Counted from the stretch's first letter, positions 1 to 9,684 are shown. The stretch: 64,000 nucleotides of DNA from SFTJ01 sp045613305 (GCA_045613305.1 JAZLAU010000035.1:44945-108944), one strand, 5' to 3'. A program made the numbers and translations. Notes: a model not told the origin generated them from the sequence alone.

Positions 1-17
1 ATACCTAATATTTATAT

Positions 18-704
18 TTATAACACCTTGTTTTTAGGTGTAGTTGCTTGGAATTCTTTTAAATACAATGGTGTAGAATAAGCTACATCAATGAAATCGC
101 CGTTCCTAAATGCTCGTTCTGAAAGAGCCACCATATCTACAGCAACAGGCTTAACTCCTGTGAGATATGCCGCATTTTCGACTTGCGACATTTCTTCCCA
201 TTTTTTTGCACCGTTACCGATAAAAAGCAATTTGTTCTCATAACCCTTAAACGAGTTCTTGTCAAGTATCATTGCTTGAGGAGGGATAATTTCTTGTAGT
301 GCATTATTGTAAATTGCAGTATATACCTCATTGCGGCGAGCGTCAATCATTGGAACGTACAATGTGTCGTCTTCAACGAATTTGCTAAACATTGCCGAGA
401 CACTCAAAAGTTGCAATGTGTTTACTCCTATCAACGGAACATTATAGCCAAAGCACAAACCTTTAGCTTCCGATAAACCGATACGCAACCCTGTATATGA
501 TCCCGGGCCAATACTAACTGCCACGGCATCAAGTTTAATTTCTCTGCTTGTAATATATCGCACAATGTCGTCTAAAAACACATTTAGCACTGTTGCGTGA
601 TTCTTTCCATCATATTCTTCATGATGTTCCAATATCTCTCCATCGCACGACAAAGCAACAGAGCAAACATCGGTTGAAGTTTCTATATTTAGTATATTTG
701 CCAT
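18..704 (-). CDS. tsaB: tRNA threonylcarbamoyladenosine biosynthesis protein TsaB
   Basis: TsaB is the ASKHA-fold partner of TsaD. With TsaE and TsaC it makes the t6A modification at position 37 of ANN-decoding tRNAs in the cytoplasm. The start reads ANILNIETSTDVCSVAL, and the family motif GPGSYTGLRIG lies near residues 66-76 of the 228-residue product, a normal length. Two ATGs are possible (710 and 704). I prefer 704 because family members begin Met, one residue, then xILxIETS. The gene stands alone on this strand and diverges from yicC across an 87-bp gap with a promoter box for each side. Confidence 0.93.
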   Translation of the reverse strand: MANILNIETSTDVCSVALSCDGEILEHHEEYDGKNHATVLNVFLDDIVRYITSREIKLDAVAVSIGPGSYTGLRIGLSEAKGLCFGYNVPLIGVNTLQLLSVSAMFSKFVEDDTLYVPMIDARRNEVYTAIYNNALQEIIPPQAMILDKNSFKGYENKLLFIGNGAKKWEEMSQVENAAYLTGVKPVAVDMVALSERAFRNGDFIDVAYSTPLYLKEFQATTPKNKVL

Positions 705-722
705 ATTCATTAAAATTCCCTA

Positions 723-730
723 CAAATTTA
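723..730 (-). promoter_or_regulatory. Bacteroidetes -7 box for tsaB
   Basis: The minus strand reads TAAATTTG, a full match to TAnnTTTG, 19 nt upstream of the tsaB start. No good TTTG was found at the -33 position. Confidence 0.45.
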
Positions 731-773
731 AGAATTTTCTTCCTTTTATTATAATTGATTGGAATTATCGCAT

Positions 774-781
774 TAAATTTG
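774..781 (+). promoter_or_regulatory. Bacteroidetes -7 box for yicC operon
   Basis: TAAATTTG matches the TAnnTTTG consensus 16 nt before the yicC ATG, so the leader would be very short. ATTG at 754-757 is a poorly spaced -33 candidate. Confidence 0.45.
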
Positions 782-797
782 TAAAAAATTCTTTGTA

Positions 798-1676
798 ATG
801 ATACTATCAATGACAGGTTTCGGCAAGGCAGTAGCCGTTTTTCAAAATAAAAAAATTACTGCTGAGATAAAATCATTAAATAGCAAGCAACTAGATTTAT
901 CAGTTCGTTTGCCTCAATCATATCGTTCAAATGAGCTTGACTTTCGCAATGAAGTGGCAAAATCACTTGAACGTGGTAAGGTGGATTTATGCATTTATTG
1001 CGAGGATATTGAGTCAGTTTGCGATTTTAACATCAACATCCCTATCGTAAAAAAATATAAAGAACAAATCCAATTAATGGCAAAAGAGCTCAACATCGAC
1101 GAGCCTTCTGATTGGTATGCCACTCTGCTTCGTTTGCCAGAATCAATAAAAAACGACAACATGTCGAACGAAATTTCAGAAGAAGAAATTGCAGCAGTTT
1201 CAAGCACTCTAAAAAATGCCATTGATTCGTTAATTGAGTTTCGCTCACAAGAAGGCGTGCGACTTGAAAAGTTCTTCCGTGAAAAAATTCAGAGCATTCA
1301 AAGCCTTCTTAACCAAGTGGCTCAATTTGAGCAAGAAAGAGTGACAAAAATAAAAACAAGAATTGAAGACGCTCTTGCAAAGCTCGAAAATTTTGAATAT
1401 GACCGAAATCGTTTTGAACAAGAAATGATTTTCTATATCGAAAAGCTTGATATAAATGAAGAAAAACTTCGTTTGCAGAATCATCTTGACTATTTCATTA
1501 AAACGATGGAAGAAGGTCACAGCCAGGGCAAAAAACTTGGATTTATCAGCCAAGAAATGGGCCGAGAAATCAACACTATGGGGTCAAAAGCCAATCAAGC
1601 TGATTTGCAAAAATTAGTTGTAATGATGAAAGACCATCTTGAACAAATTAAAGAACAAGTACTTAATGTAATGTAA
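798..1676 (+). CDS. yicC: YicC/YloC-family endoribonuclease
   Basis: The 292-residue product has the usual YicC length and the standard start MILSMTGFGKA. The N-terminal YicC-like domain covers roughly residues 1-155. The C-terminal DUF1732 domain carries the conserved EINTMGSKAN segment near residue 255. Members are hexameric RNases acting on selected RNAs in other bacteria; the target here is unknown. The middle (residues 150-230) is rich in Glu and Lys and helical. It is the first gene of a + strand run; gmk starts 9 nt after its stop, an arrangement common in many bacteria. Confidence 0.9.
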   Translation: MILSMTGFGKAVAVFQNKKITAEIKSLNSKQLDLSVRLPQSYRSNELDFRNEVAKSLERGKVDLCIYCEDIESVCDFNINIPIVKKYKEQIQLMAKELNIDEPSDWYATLLRLPESIKNDNMSNEISEEEIAAVSSTLKNAIDSLIEFRSQEGVRLEKFFREKIQSIQSLLNQVAQFEQERVTKIKTRIEDALAKLENFEYDRNRFEQEMIFYIEKLDINEEKLRLQNHLDYFIKTMEEGHSQGKKLGFISQEMGREINTMGSKANQADLQKLVVMMKDHLEQIKEQVLNVM

Positions 1677-1685
1677 GCCAGACGT

Positions 1686-2261
1686 ATGGAAAAAGGAAAA
1701 TTAATAATTATTTCAGCACCATCGGGCACTGGAAAATCTACTATAATAAGCAAGATAATAAATGACCCAGAATTAAAGTTGGAGTTTTCCATATCAGCAA
1801 CCACAAGGAGTCCGCGAGTTGGCGAAGAAAACGGCGTGCATTACCACTTCTTGACTGTCGAACAGTTCAAGGAACAAATCGAAAACGATGGACTTGTAGA
1901 ATATGAAGAAGTTTATCCGGGCCGTTATTATGGTACTTTAAAAAGCGAAATCGAAAGAATTGAAGATAAAGGTTGCAATCCTATTCTTGACATTGATGTT
2001 AAAGGCGGTGTAAACGTAAAAAAATTGTACGGAGACAATGCCCTATCAATATTCATAGTTCCGCCGAGTATCGAAACTCTTCGCGAACGATTGTTGAGCC
2101 GAGCAACTGATTCAATCGAAGCAATTAATCAACGTGTTGAAAAGGCCGCGTATGAGTTAACTTTTAAAGAAGACTTCGACAAACATGTGGTTAACGATGT
2201 GCTTGAAACGGCTGTGGCAGAAACAAGAAAACTAATCTTTGATTTCATAAAACAAAAGTAA
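1686..2261 (+). CDS. gmk: Guanylate kinase
   Basis: It phosphorylates GMP to GDP with ATP, an essential cytoplasmic step of nucleotide supply. The P-loop is SAPSGTGKST at residues 10-19. The GMP-binding region follows (TTRSPRVGEENGVHYHF, around residues 38-54). The product has 191 residues, a normal length. It lies between yicC (9 nt upstream) and nadD (4 nt downstream), so the three genes are almost certainly co-transcribed. Confidence 0.96.
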   Translation: MEKGKLIIISAPSGTGKSTIISKIINDPELKLEFSISATTRSPRVGEENGVHYHFLTVEQFKEQIENDGLVEYEEVYPGRYYGTLKSEIERIEDKGCNPILDIDVKGGVNVKKLYGDNALSIFIVPPSIETLRERLLSRATDSIEAINQRVEKAAYELTFKEDFDKHVVNDVLETAVAETRKLIFDFIKQK

Positions 2262-2265
2262 ATAA

Positions 2266-2850
2266 ATGAAAATAGGCATTTTCGGAGGTTCGTTTAACCC
2301 TATACACACAGGTCATGCGATTATAGCAAATTACATTGCACAAAATTCCGACCTTGACGCTGTGTGGATGATGGTTTCGCCCCTTAACCCGCTTAAGACA
2401 GAAAACTTAGGAGCCTCCGATACCGACCGATTACGAATGACCGAAATGGTAACCCGACAATTAGAGAAAGTTACCACTTCGGCCTTTGAATTTTCAATGC
2501 CCAAGCCTTCATACACAATTAACACCCTACAAGACTTGTCAAAAAGATTTCCTAATGCTGAATTCACTTTGATTATTGGGGCTGATAATTGGTATAATTT
2601 CAAACAATGGAAAGACTATGAGGAAATTTTAGCCAATTATAAAATCCTTGTTTATCCACGAATGGGCTTTGACATCGTTATTCCCGAACAATATAATTCA
2701 AACGTGTCGATTGTTGATGCTCCTGTCATAGAGCTTTCGTCAACAATTATACGACAAGGCATTAAAAACCAACAAAACATGTGTTTTTATCTGCCTTCAC
2801 AAGTTTATCAATATATCCTTGAAAACCGATTATACATGTATGGAAAGTAA
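2266..2850 (+). CDS. nadD: Nicotinate-nucleotide adenylyltransferase
   Basis: NadD transfers AMP from ATP to nicotinate mononucleotide, giving deamido-NAD in NAD synthesis. The nucleotidyltransferase signature GGSFNPIHTGH is at residues 7-17. The second motif, SSTIIRQGI, is near residue 163. The 194-residue length is typical. Its last 11 bases overlap the ATG of the next gene, which suggests translational coupling. Confidence 0.95.
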   Translation: MKIGIFGGSFNPIHTGHAIIANYIAQNSDLDAVWMMVSPLNPLKTENLGASDTDRLRMTEMVTRQLEKVTTSAFEFSMPKPSYTINTLQDLSKRFPNAEFTLIIGADNWYNFKQWKDYEEILANYKILVYPRMGFDIVIPEQYNSNVSIVDAPVIELSSTIIRQGIKNQQNMCFYLPSQVYQYILENRLYMYGK

Positions 2851-3358
2851 TCACCTATCACCAAACAGTTTGGCATTCATTGCTCTGTCAAACGAATTCT
2901 GTGAAACTCTTGAAAACACAGCAAGTTTCGAAAAGCAAGACTTTATTGCAAAAATGCTAAAACTTTTGCCAAGATTATATATTTCATCAACCGACCTTAA
3001 CATTGAAGAATCGGAAGAAGAATATTACATTGAGCCATATCTTGAAGAAGATGAATATAACAACATTTGCTCTCAGATATCAATGTTAATGGGTGCAGAT
3101 GATGTGTTTCTTGAAACATTTGAAGAAGACATGAAATATTCTGACACTCCTGTATCGGCAACAATTTCTGAATGCCTCTCTGATATTTATCAGGAATTAT
3201 ATAATCTTGTAGCATCAGTAAGAGATGTGACTAATGAAGCAATCAATTCTATTTTGATTAGTTGCAAAGAAGATTTTGCCAACTATTGGGGCCAAACATT
3301 AACCAATGTGTTAAGAGCATTACATTCAGCATTTTATAATGAATCAGAAACAAATTAA
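2840..3358 (+). CDS. DUF5063 domain protein
   Basis: This acidic, mostly helical 172-residue protein has no signal peptide or membrane segment, so it should be cytoplasmic. Its second half (ISECLSDIYQELYNL, SCKEDFANYWGQTL) matches my recollection of DUF5063, a Bacteroidetes family of unknown function. The reading frame is open from 2819 with a TTG, but the first ATG is at 2840 inside the nadD end, and I take that as the start. Its steady place between nadD and an aminopeptidase gives no clear hint of role. Confidence 0.8.
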   Translation: MESNHLSPNSLAFIALSNEFCETLENTASFEKQDFIAKMLKLLPRLYISSTDLNIEESEEEYYIEPYLEEDEYNNICSQISMLMGADDVFLETFEEDMKYSDTPVSATISECLSDIYQELYNLVASVRDVTNEAINSILISCKEDFANYWGQTLTNVLRALHSAFYNESETN

Positions 3359-3370
3359 AAATTAAATATC

Positions 3371-4660
3371 ATGAACAAGTACATCAGTTCTCTCTTAAAT
3401 TTCATGGACTCAAGTGTCTGCAATTTCCTTGCAGTCGACACAATTAAGAAAGTCCTAACTGAAAGTGGTTTTGAAGAAAAACGACTTGAAGACGCATTTT
3501 CATGTAAAGCCGGCGACAAGTTCTTTGTCACAAAAAATGATTCAGCAATCTTTGCTGTCACTGTTGGCAACAAGCCTGTTTCAGAAACCGGGTTTAAAAT
3601 AATCTCTGCACATAGCGATTCACCATGTTTTAGAATAAAGCCTAACCCAGAGATGAAATCTGGTGACGGCATTGTACGCTTAAATACAGAAGTATATGGT
3701 GGCCCAATTCTATATACATGGTTCGACCGTCCACTATCGTTAGCCGGACGTGTTATTCTTAAAGGGGAATCTGCTCTAAAGCCAGTTACAAAACTGCTAA
3801 AAATCGACAATCCGATCTTAATAATACCCCACCTTGCCATACATTTCAATCGTTCGGTTAATGACGGCAATAAGCTTTCTAAGCAAAAAGACATGCTACC
3901 TATCTTAACTAAGATATCTGATAATCTTTCTGCAAATGGCATGCTGCTTAACTATGTGGCCGAACAACTTGGAGTGACTGCCGACGAAATTCTTGATTTT
4001 GACTTATTTGTGTACGATACAGAAAAGGCATGTCTTGCTGGCCTAAACAACGAGTTTATTTTGTCAGGACGTCTTGATGATTTAAGCATGGCACACGCTG
4101 CAATTACTGCAATTACAGAAGTTGAAGATAAAGAAGCAACTTGTGTGAGCGCTATTTTCGACAATGAAGAAACTGGTAGCGGCACTAAACAAGGTGCGCA
4201 CTCTCCTGTGCTAACCAATCTACTTAATCGTATTGCAGCCTGCCAGGGCGTTTCTTTCGACGGATTCTGTCAAGCGGTCAATAAGTCGTTCTTGATTTCT
4301 GCCGATAATGCTCATGCATTTCATCCTAACTATGGCGAAAAATATGACCCAACTAATCACCCTGCGTTAGGCGGTGGACCGGTTATTAAAATAAACGCCA
4401 ACTGCAAATATATGACAGATGCACATTCTGCAGCAATATTCAAGAGTTTGTGCATTGAAGCGGGTTCTCCTTATCAATACTTTGTAAATCATTCTGATGT
4501 TGCGGGCGGATCTACATTAGGCAATATTTTCACTGGTCAACTCGACATTGAAGGTGTGGATGTTGGCAGCCCTTTATTAGCAATGCACTCAGTTAGAGAA
4601 ACTGCTAGCGTTGAAGACCATATCAATATGATTAAGGTATTTAAACAATTTTTTTCTTGA
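3371..4660 (+). CDS. apeB: M18 family aminopeptidase
   Basis: This is a zinc-dependent cytosolic aminopeptidase of the aspartyl aminopeptidase type, which removes N-terminal (often acidic) residues from peptides. Visible metal and catalytic motifs are AHSDSPCFRIKP (about residues 81-92), LSGRLDDLSMAH (about 230), DNEETGSGTKQGAHSP (about 262) and the late SDVAGGSTLGN with its metal-binding region near residue 376. The length of 429 is normal. It is the last gene of the yicC run, 12 nt after the DUF5063 stop. Exact substrate preference cannot be read from sequence. Confidence 0.92.
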   Translation: MNKYISSLLNFMDSSVCNFLAVDTIKKVLTESGFEEKRLEDAFSCKAGDKFFVTKNDSAIFAVTVGNKPVSETGFKIISAHSDSPCFRIKPNPEMKSGDGIVRLNTEVYGGPILYTWFDRPLSLAGRVILKGESALKPVTKLLKIDNPILIIPHLAIHFNRSVNDGNKLSKQKDMLPILTKISDNLSANGMLLNYVAEQLGVTADEILDFDLFVYDTEKACLAGLNNEFILSGRLDDLSMAHAAITAITEVEDKEATCVSAIFDNEETGSGTKQGAHSPVLTNLLNRIAACQGVSFDGFCQAVNKSFLISADNAHAFHPNYGEKYDPTNHPALGGGPVIKINANCKYMTDAHSAAIFKSLCIEAGSPYQYFVNHSDVAGGSTLGNIFTGQLDIEGVDVGSPLLAMHSVRETASVEDHINMIKVFKQFFS

Positions 4661-4673
4661 AATCAATTTAGAT

Positions 4674-4704
4674 TTTGAAAAGTCCAATAGAATTATTAAA
4701 TTTG
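4674..4704 (+). promoter_or_regulatory. Consensus promoter for phosphoglucomutase
   Basis: TTTG at 4674-4677 and TAAATTTG at 4697-4704 are separated by exactly 19 nt, a full match to the Bacteroidetes housekeeping promoter. Transcription should begin near 4711, about 27 nt before the ATG. Confidence 0.75.
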
Positions 4705-4737
4705 ACAATATTGAACACTTAAAACAAAATAACAAAA

Positions 4738-6486
4738 ATGAAAGACGAACAACTGTTAAAACAAGTAACTGAAAAAGCTCAAGTGTGGCTTGGTGAAGGC
4801 TATGATGCAGACACCCAAGCGGCAGTGAAAGCAATGCTTGAAAATGAAGATAAGACCGACCTAATTGAGTCATTTTACAAGGACTTAGAATTTGGCACAG
4901 GTGGTTTACGCGGCATTATGGGTGTCGGTTCAAATCGCATGAACATCTACACTGTAGGTATGGCAACTCAAGGCCTTGCTAATTACATTAAGGACGCGTT
5001 TAAAGATCTTCCTCAAATTAGTGTTGTTGTAGGTCATGACGTTAGAAACAACAGCCGTCTATTTGCGGAAATTTGTGCAAACATCTTTTCTGCTAATGGC
5101 ATTAAAGTTTATCTATTCGATGACAGCCGCCCTACACCAGAAATTTCGTTTGCCATTCGCGAATTAGGTTGCCAATGTGGCGTTAACATTACCGCATCAC
5201 ATAATCCTAAAGAATATAATGGCTACAAGGCATATTGGAATGATGGTGCACAAATGACTGCTCCTCATGACAAGAACACTATTGACTACGTTAACAAGAT
5301 TAAGGGTGTTGCAGAAGTGAAATTCAATGGCAACAACGACCTTATTGAAATCATCGGTGAAGCAATGGATAAAGTATATCTTGACAGAATTAAGACTTTA
5401 TCATTGAGCCCAGATGTTATTGAACGTCACAAAGACCTTAAGATTGTTTTCACTCCAATTCATGGCACTGGCAAATATTTGATTCCTGCTTCGCTTGCCA
5501 ACTTTGGTTTCACTAACATCATTCACATTCCAGAACAAGATGTTCAAAGTGGAGATTTCCCAACCGTTGACTCTCCTAACCCAGAAAATGCATCAGCTAT
5601 GGCTATGGCAATTGCTAAGGCTAAAGAAGTTGACGCTGACATCGTTATGGCTTCAGACCCTGACGCTGACCGTATTGGCTTAGTTATTAAGAACACTAAG
5701 GGCGAATATGAATTGGTTAACGGTAACCAAATCGTGATGATTTTCTTGTATTACCTAATGGCTCGCCGCAAGGAATTGAACCTAATCAAGGGTAATGAAT
5801 ATATTGTTAAGACAATCGTAACCACAGAAACCATCAAGTCGATTGCCGAAAAGCAAAACATTAAGATGTATGATGTATTCACTGGTTTCAAGTGGATTGC
5901 TAAGGTAATGTTAGAAAATGAAGGTAAGGCACAATATCTTGGCGGTGGTGAAGAAAGTTACGGTTTCTTAGCACAAGACTTCGTTCGCGACAAGGACTCT
6001 GTGTCTGCTATCTCTTTGATGGCCGAAATCGCAGCATGGGCTAAGGATAAGGGCTTAGACATGAACGCAATGCTTATCGACATCTACATGACTTACGGAT
6101 ATTCTAAGGAAAAGGGTATCTCTTTGGTTCGCCAAGGCAAGTCAGGTGCTGAAGAAATTGTTGCTATCATGAAGCAATTCCGTGAAAATCCACCTCAAAC
6201 TATCGGCGGTTCTCCTGTAGTTACAATTAAGGATTTTGACTCACTTGAAGAAAAGAATGTTGCAACTGGCGAAATCAAAAAGCTTGACATGCCTACAACA
6301 TCTAATGTTCTTCAATTCTTCACTGAAGACGGCACTAAGATTTCTGTTCGTCCTTCAGGAACAGAACCTAAGATTAAGTTCTACATGGAAATTCATGACA
6401 CTCTTAACAGTGCTGAAGAATATGATGCAAAGAACGAATGGGCAGATGCTAAACTTGCAGCTATTGCAAAAGAACTTGGCGTTTAA
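4738..6486 (+). CDS. Phosphoglucomutase / phosphomannomutase (alpha-D-phosphohexomutase)
   Basis: It interconverts sugar 1- and 6-phosphates (probably glucose), linking glycolysis to glycan precursors such as the glucose-1-phosphate used by RfbA. All four family blocks are present: GTGGLRGIMG near residue 52, the phosphoserine loop TASHNPKEYNGYK near 150, the metal loop DPDADRIG near 305 and the phosphate-binding RPSGTEPKIKFY near 540. The 582-residue length fits the PgcA-type enzymes. From the middle onward Lys is mostly AAG while neighbours use AAA, which suggests high expression. It has its own strong promoter and ends at a terminator. Confidence 0.93.
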   Translation: MKDEQLLKQVTEKAQVWLGEGYDADTQAAVKAMLENEDKTDLIESFYKDLEFGTGGLRGIMGVGSNRMNIYTVGMATQGLANYIKDAFKDLPQISVVVGHDVRNNSRLFAEICANIFSANGIKVYLFDDSRPTPEISFAIRELGCQCGVNITASHNPKEYNGYKAYWNDGAQMTAPHDKNTIDYVNKIKGVAEVKFNGNNDLIEIIGEAMDKVYLDRIKTLSLSPDVIERHKDLKIVFTPIHGTGKYLIPASLANFGFTNIIHIPEQDVQSGDFPTVDSPNPENASAMAMAIAKAKEVDADIVMASDPDADRIGLVIKNTKGEYELVNGNQIVMIFLYYLMARRKELNLIKGNEYIVKTIVTTETIKSIAEKQNIKMYDVFTGFKWIAKVMLENEGKAQYLGGGEESYGFLAQDFVRDKDSVSAISLMAEIAAWAKDKGLDMNAMLIDIYMTYGYSKEKGISLVRQGKSGAEEIVAIMKQFRENPPQTIGGSPVVTIKDFDSLEEKNVATGEIKKLDMPTTSNVLQFFTEDGTKISVRPSGTEPKIKFYMEIHDTLNSAEEYDAKNEWADAKLAAIAKELGV

Positions 6487-6507
6487 TTAACTCATAATTT
6501 AAATATT

Positions 6508-6547
6508 AAAAGCATCGGTTTAAATCAAACCGATGCTTTTATTTTTT
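6508..6547 (+). terminator. Rho-independent terminator after phosphoglucomutase
   Basis: A perfect 14-bp stem (AAAAGCATCGGTTT, loop aaatc, then its complement) is followed by a T-rich run, 21 nt after the stop codon. Confidence 0.9.
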
Positions 6548-6580
6548 ACACATTAATCATTTGTGTCGCAAGAGGTTAAA

Positions 6581-6621
6581 AATCAAAGAGGCCCTATCTA
6601 AACAATAGGGCCTCTTTGATT
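6581..6621 (-). terminator. Rho-independent terminator after glnA
   Basis: A long perfect stem of 17 bp (AATCAAAGAGGCCCTAT and its complement) with a 7-nt loop lies 4 nt beyond the glnA stop. The minus-strand tail is only weakly T-rich; the stem is strong and may act both ways. Confidence 0.75.
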
Positions 6622-6624
6622 AAA

Positions 6625-8817
6625 TTATCGAATAAATAGCAGCTCTCGATACTTTGGCAATGGCCACATTTCATCGTCAACCATTAGTTCCAACTTATCG
6701 ATGTGGTATCTAATATCTTCCAATAAAGGACAAACTTTGTCATGATATGCAATAGCTTTTTCTCTTTCTGATGTAATGCGATTTGCAATCTTGCGAGCTT
6801 CAACTATTTCATCCACTTTATCCTTAATAATTATCATATGCTCTTCCATAGTCTTAATTTGTTCTAAGTCGCGCAGTGACATTCTTTCGCTTTCTTCTTG
6901 CGAGAATACACTTTTAATCTTAAGAACCTTGTCGAGCAATGCATTTTGATATCTTGTCGTTACAGGTATAACGTGGTTAAACGCAAGGTCGCCAAGCACA
7001 CGAGCCTCAATTTGAATCTTTTTTGTATAGATTTCCCATTTAACCTCATTACGTGCTTCTAGCTCTATCCTACTAAACACTTTTGTTTTGGCAAACATTT
7101 GAACAACGTCGTCAGTAAGATAAGCGTCAAATATCTTTGGCACCGATGTTTCACAGTCCAAACCTCTCTTTTGTGCCTCTTCTTTCCATTCTTCACTATA
7201 ACCATTACCGTCGAAGTGTATTGGCTTAGAAATTTTAATTAATTTTCTAACCTCAGCAATGATAGAATGTACCACAGATTCGCCTGTAGCAATGCGTGCA
7301 TCAACAGATTCTTTAAAGTCGAACAATTGCTCGGCTACAGCAGCGTTTATTGCTATCATTGCCGATGCACAATTAGCCGAACTTCCCATTGCACGGAATT
7401 CAAAACGGTTACCCGTAAACGCAAATGGAGATGTTCTGTTTCTGTCCGTATTGTCGACCATAATCTCAGGAATTTGAGATAGGTTTAAGTTATAACGGCC
7501 CTTATCATCCAAACTAATTACGACGTCTTCATCTGAACTGTTTTCAATGTTTTCCAAAACCTTGGTTAATTGAGAACCTAAAAACATTGAAATAATAGCA
7601 GGTGGTGCTTCATTAGCGCCCAATCGATGAGCATTAGTAGCCGAAGATATTGAGGCTTTCAGCAATCCGTTATATTTATATACGGCAGCCATTACATTAA
7701 CTACAAATGTAATAAACTGTAGATTCTTCATCGGTGTTTTACCTGGAGCAAAAAGCAGTTCGCCTTTATCTGTGCCCAAACTCCAGTTGTTGTGTTTACC
7801 CGAACCATTAATGCCCGCAAATGGCTTTTCATGCAATAACACTCTGAAATTATGGCGACGAGCCACGTCATCAATCAAAGACATTAGCAACAAATTATGG
7901 TCGTTTGCCAAATTTGTTTCTTCATAAATAGGAGCTAATTCAAACTGGTTTGGCGCAACTTCGTTGTGTCGAGTCTTTGCCGGAATTCCAAGTTTATGGC
8001 ATTCTATTTCAAGTTCGAGCATAAATGCTTCAACTCTTGAAGGAATTGCTCCGAAATAATGGTCTTCTAATTGTTGATTTTTTGCACTTTCGTGACCCAT
8101 AAGAGTGCGTCCGGTCAACATCAAGTCTGGACGGGCTGAATACAATGCTTCATCAACCAAAAAATACTCTTGCTCCCAACCCAAAAAAGAGTTTACATGT
8201 TTCACCTCAGGGTCAAAGTATTTAACCACCTCAGTTGCAGCCTTGTCTACTGTGTTTAGTGCGCGTAAAAGTGGAGTTTTATAGTCAAGAGATTCGCCAG
8301 TATATGAAATGAATATTGTTGGAATACATAAAGTGTTATCTAATATAAAAGCAGGAGAAGAAATGTCCCAAGCCGAATAACCTCGTGCTTCAAAAGTATT
8401 TCTGATTCCGCCATTTGGGAAACTTGAGGCATCGGGCTCTTGTTGAACGAGCAATTTGCCCGAAAATTCTTCTACAACACCACCCTTGCCATCATATTCA
8501 ATAAATGAGTCGTGCTTCTCAGCCGTGCCATCAGTTAGAGGATGAAACCAGTGTGAATAGTGCTTTGCGCCATTATCAAGTGCCCACTGTTTCATGCCTG
8601 CCGCCACACTATCGGCAATTTCTCTGCTTAGAGGTTCTTTATTGTCTATGGCTTTTGTCAGTGCTTCATAGGTTGATTTCGACAGATATTCAAACATCTT
8701 TCTGCGATTAAACACAGCTTTGCCATAATATTCTGATGGACATTCCTTCGGAATTTCCACTTTTAGTGGCTTTCTGTCGAAAGCTTCTTCTACTACCTTA
8801 AACCTAAATTGTGACAT
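6625..8817 (-). CDS. glnN: Glutamine synthetase type III
   Basis: It joins ammonia to glutamate using ATP and is the main ammonia-assimilation enzyme. The 730-residue length identifies the large dodecameric type III enzyme of Bacteroidales, about 280 residues longer than type I. Visible blocks are the glutamate-binding NGSGKHNNWSLGT (near residue 337), the upstream KTRHNEVAPNQFELAP (near 280) and the N-terminal FNRRKMFEYLSK typical of this class. dapF lies 27 nt upstream on the same strand and no promoter box is obvious between them, so the pair may be co-transcribed. Confidence 0.95.
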   Translation of the reverse strand: MSQFRFKVVEEAFDRKPLKVEIPKECPSEYYGKAVFNRRKMFEYLSKSTYEALTKAIDNKEPLSREIADSVAAGMKQWALDNGAKHYSHWFHPLTDGTAEKHDSFIEYDGKGGVVEEFSGKLLVQQEPDASSFPNGGIRNTFEARGYSAWDISSPAFILDNTLCIPTIFISYTGESLDYKTPLLRALNTVDKAATEVVKYFDPEVKHVNSFLGWEQEYFLVDEALYSARPDLMLTGRTLMGHESAKNQQLEDHYFGAIPSRVEAFMLELEIECHKLGIPAKTRHNEVAPNQFELAPIYEETNLANDHNLLLMSLIDDVARRHNFRVLLHEKPFAGINGSGKHNNWSLGTDKGELLFAPGKTPMKNLQFITFVVNVMAAVYKYNGLLKASISSATNAHRLGANEAPPAIISMFLGSQLTKVLENIENSSDEDVVISLDDKGRYNLNLSQIPEIMVDNTDRNRTSPFAFTGNRFEFRAMGSSANCASAMIAINAAVAEQLFDFKESVDARIATGESVVHSIIAEVRKLIKISKPIHFDGNGYSEEWKEEAQKRGLDCETSVPKIFDAYLTDDVVQMFAKTKVFSRIELEARNEVKWEIYTKKIQIEARVLGDLAFNHVIPVTTRYQNALLDKVLKIKSVFSQEESERMSLRDLEQIKTMEEHMIIIKDKVDEIVEARKIANRITSEREKAIAYHDKVCPLLEDIRYHIDKLELMVDDEMWPLPKYRELLFIR

Positions 8818-8844
8818 ATATATTGATTAATTATATTCAACTTG

Positions 8845-9684
8845 TTAGTATTCGTAAACCCCTTCAAACACAGTGACTGCACCTCCAGTCATCAGCAGAC
8901 GATTATCATCATTCCACTCTATTTCAAGGTCTCCCCCTAATAGGGAAACCTCTGCTTTGCGATTTGTTCGGCCAGTAAGTGCCGCTGCGGTTAACGATGC
9001 GCACGCTCCTGTTCCGCATGCCATGGTTTCACCCGAACCGCGTTCATACACTCGCATTTGCATTCTATCTGGTGATAAAATTTTCACAAATTCCACATTT
9101 GCCTTTCGTGGGAATATTGCGTTATCTTGGATTTCTTTACCTATTTTCTCTATTTCAAGACCGTCAATTTCATCTAAGAATACAACACAATGAGGATTTC
9201 CGGTTGATAATGCTGTTATATTAAGAGTGCCCATGCTTGTTTCAATTGGTTGTTCAACAATAGGCTCTACAGAGTTTGCAGGTATAAATTCTGGTTTGAA
9301 GTTTGGTTCACCCATGTCAACCATGACCTCTTCTACCTTTCCTTTAGAATCCAATTTAGTTATATGCAAGATTTTAATACCGGCAAGGGTTTCTAATGCA
9401 ATATCTCGTTTATTGGTTAAATGCTTATCATAAACAAATTTAGCTATGCATCTTGATGCATTGCCACACATCTCTCCTTCCGAACCATCTGCGTTAAACA
9501 TGCGCATTCTGAAATCGGCACAATCAGAGTTCATTATTGCAACTAATCCATCAGCACCTACTCCTTTATGCCTGTCGCTCATCTCACATGCCAATTCCGA
9601 CAAATTATCAGGACATTGATTAGTAGCATCGATATAAATATAATCGTTGCCAGCGCCATGCATTTTTGTAAACTTAATCAACAT
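8845..9684 (-). CDS. dapF: Diaminopimelate epimerase
   Basis: It converts LL- to meso-diaminopimelate, the last step before lysine and the source of the peptidoglycan cross-linking residue. Both catalytic cysteines are seen: GEMCGNASRC near residue 73 and ETMACGTGACAS near residue 220. The start (LIKFTKMHGAGNDYIYID) and the 279-residue length are standard. It sits directly upstream of glnN on the same strand, which pairs nitrogen assimilation with an amino-acid step. Confidence 0.96.
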   Translation of the reverse strand: MLIKFTKMHGAGNDYIYIDATNQCPDNLSELACEMSDRHKGVGADGLVAIMNSDCADFRMRMFNADGSEGEMCGNASRCIAKFVYDKHLTNKRDIALETLAGIKILHITKLDSKGKVEEVMVDMGEPNFKPEFIPANSVEPIVEQPIETSMGTLNITALSTGNPHCVVFLDEIDGLEIEKIGKEIQDNAIFPRKANVEFVKILSPDRMQMRVYERGSGETMACGTGACASLTAAALTGRTNRKAEVSLLGGDLEIEWNDDNRLLMTGGAVTVFEGVYEY

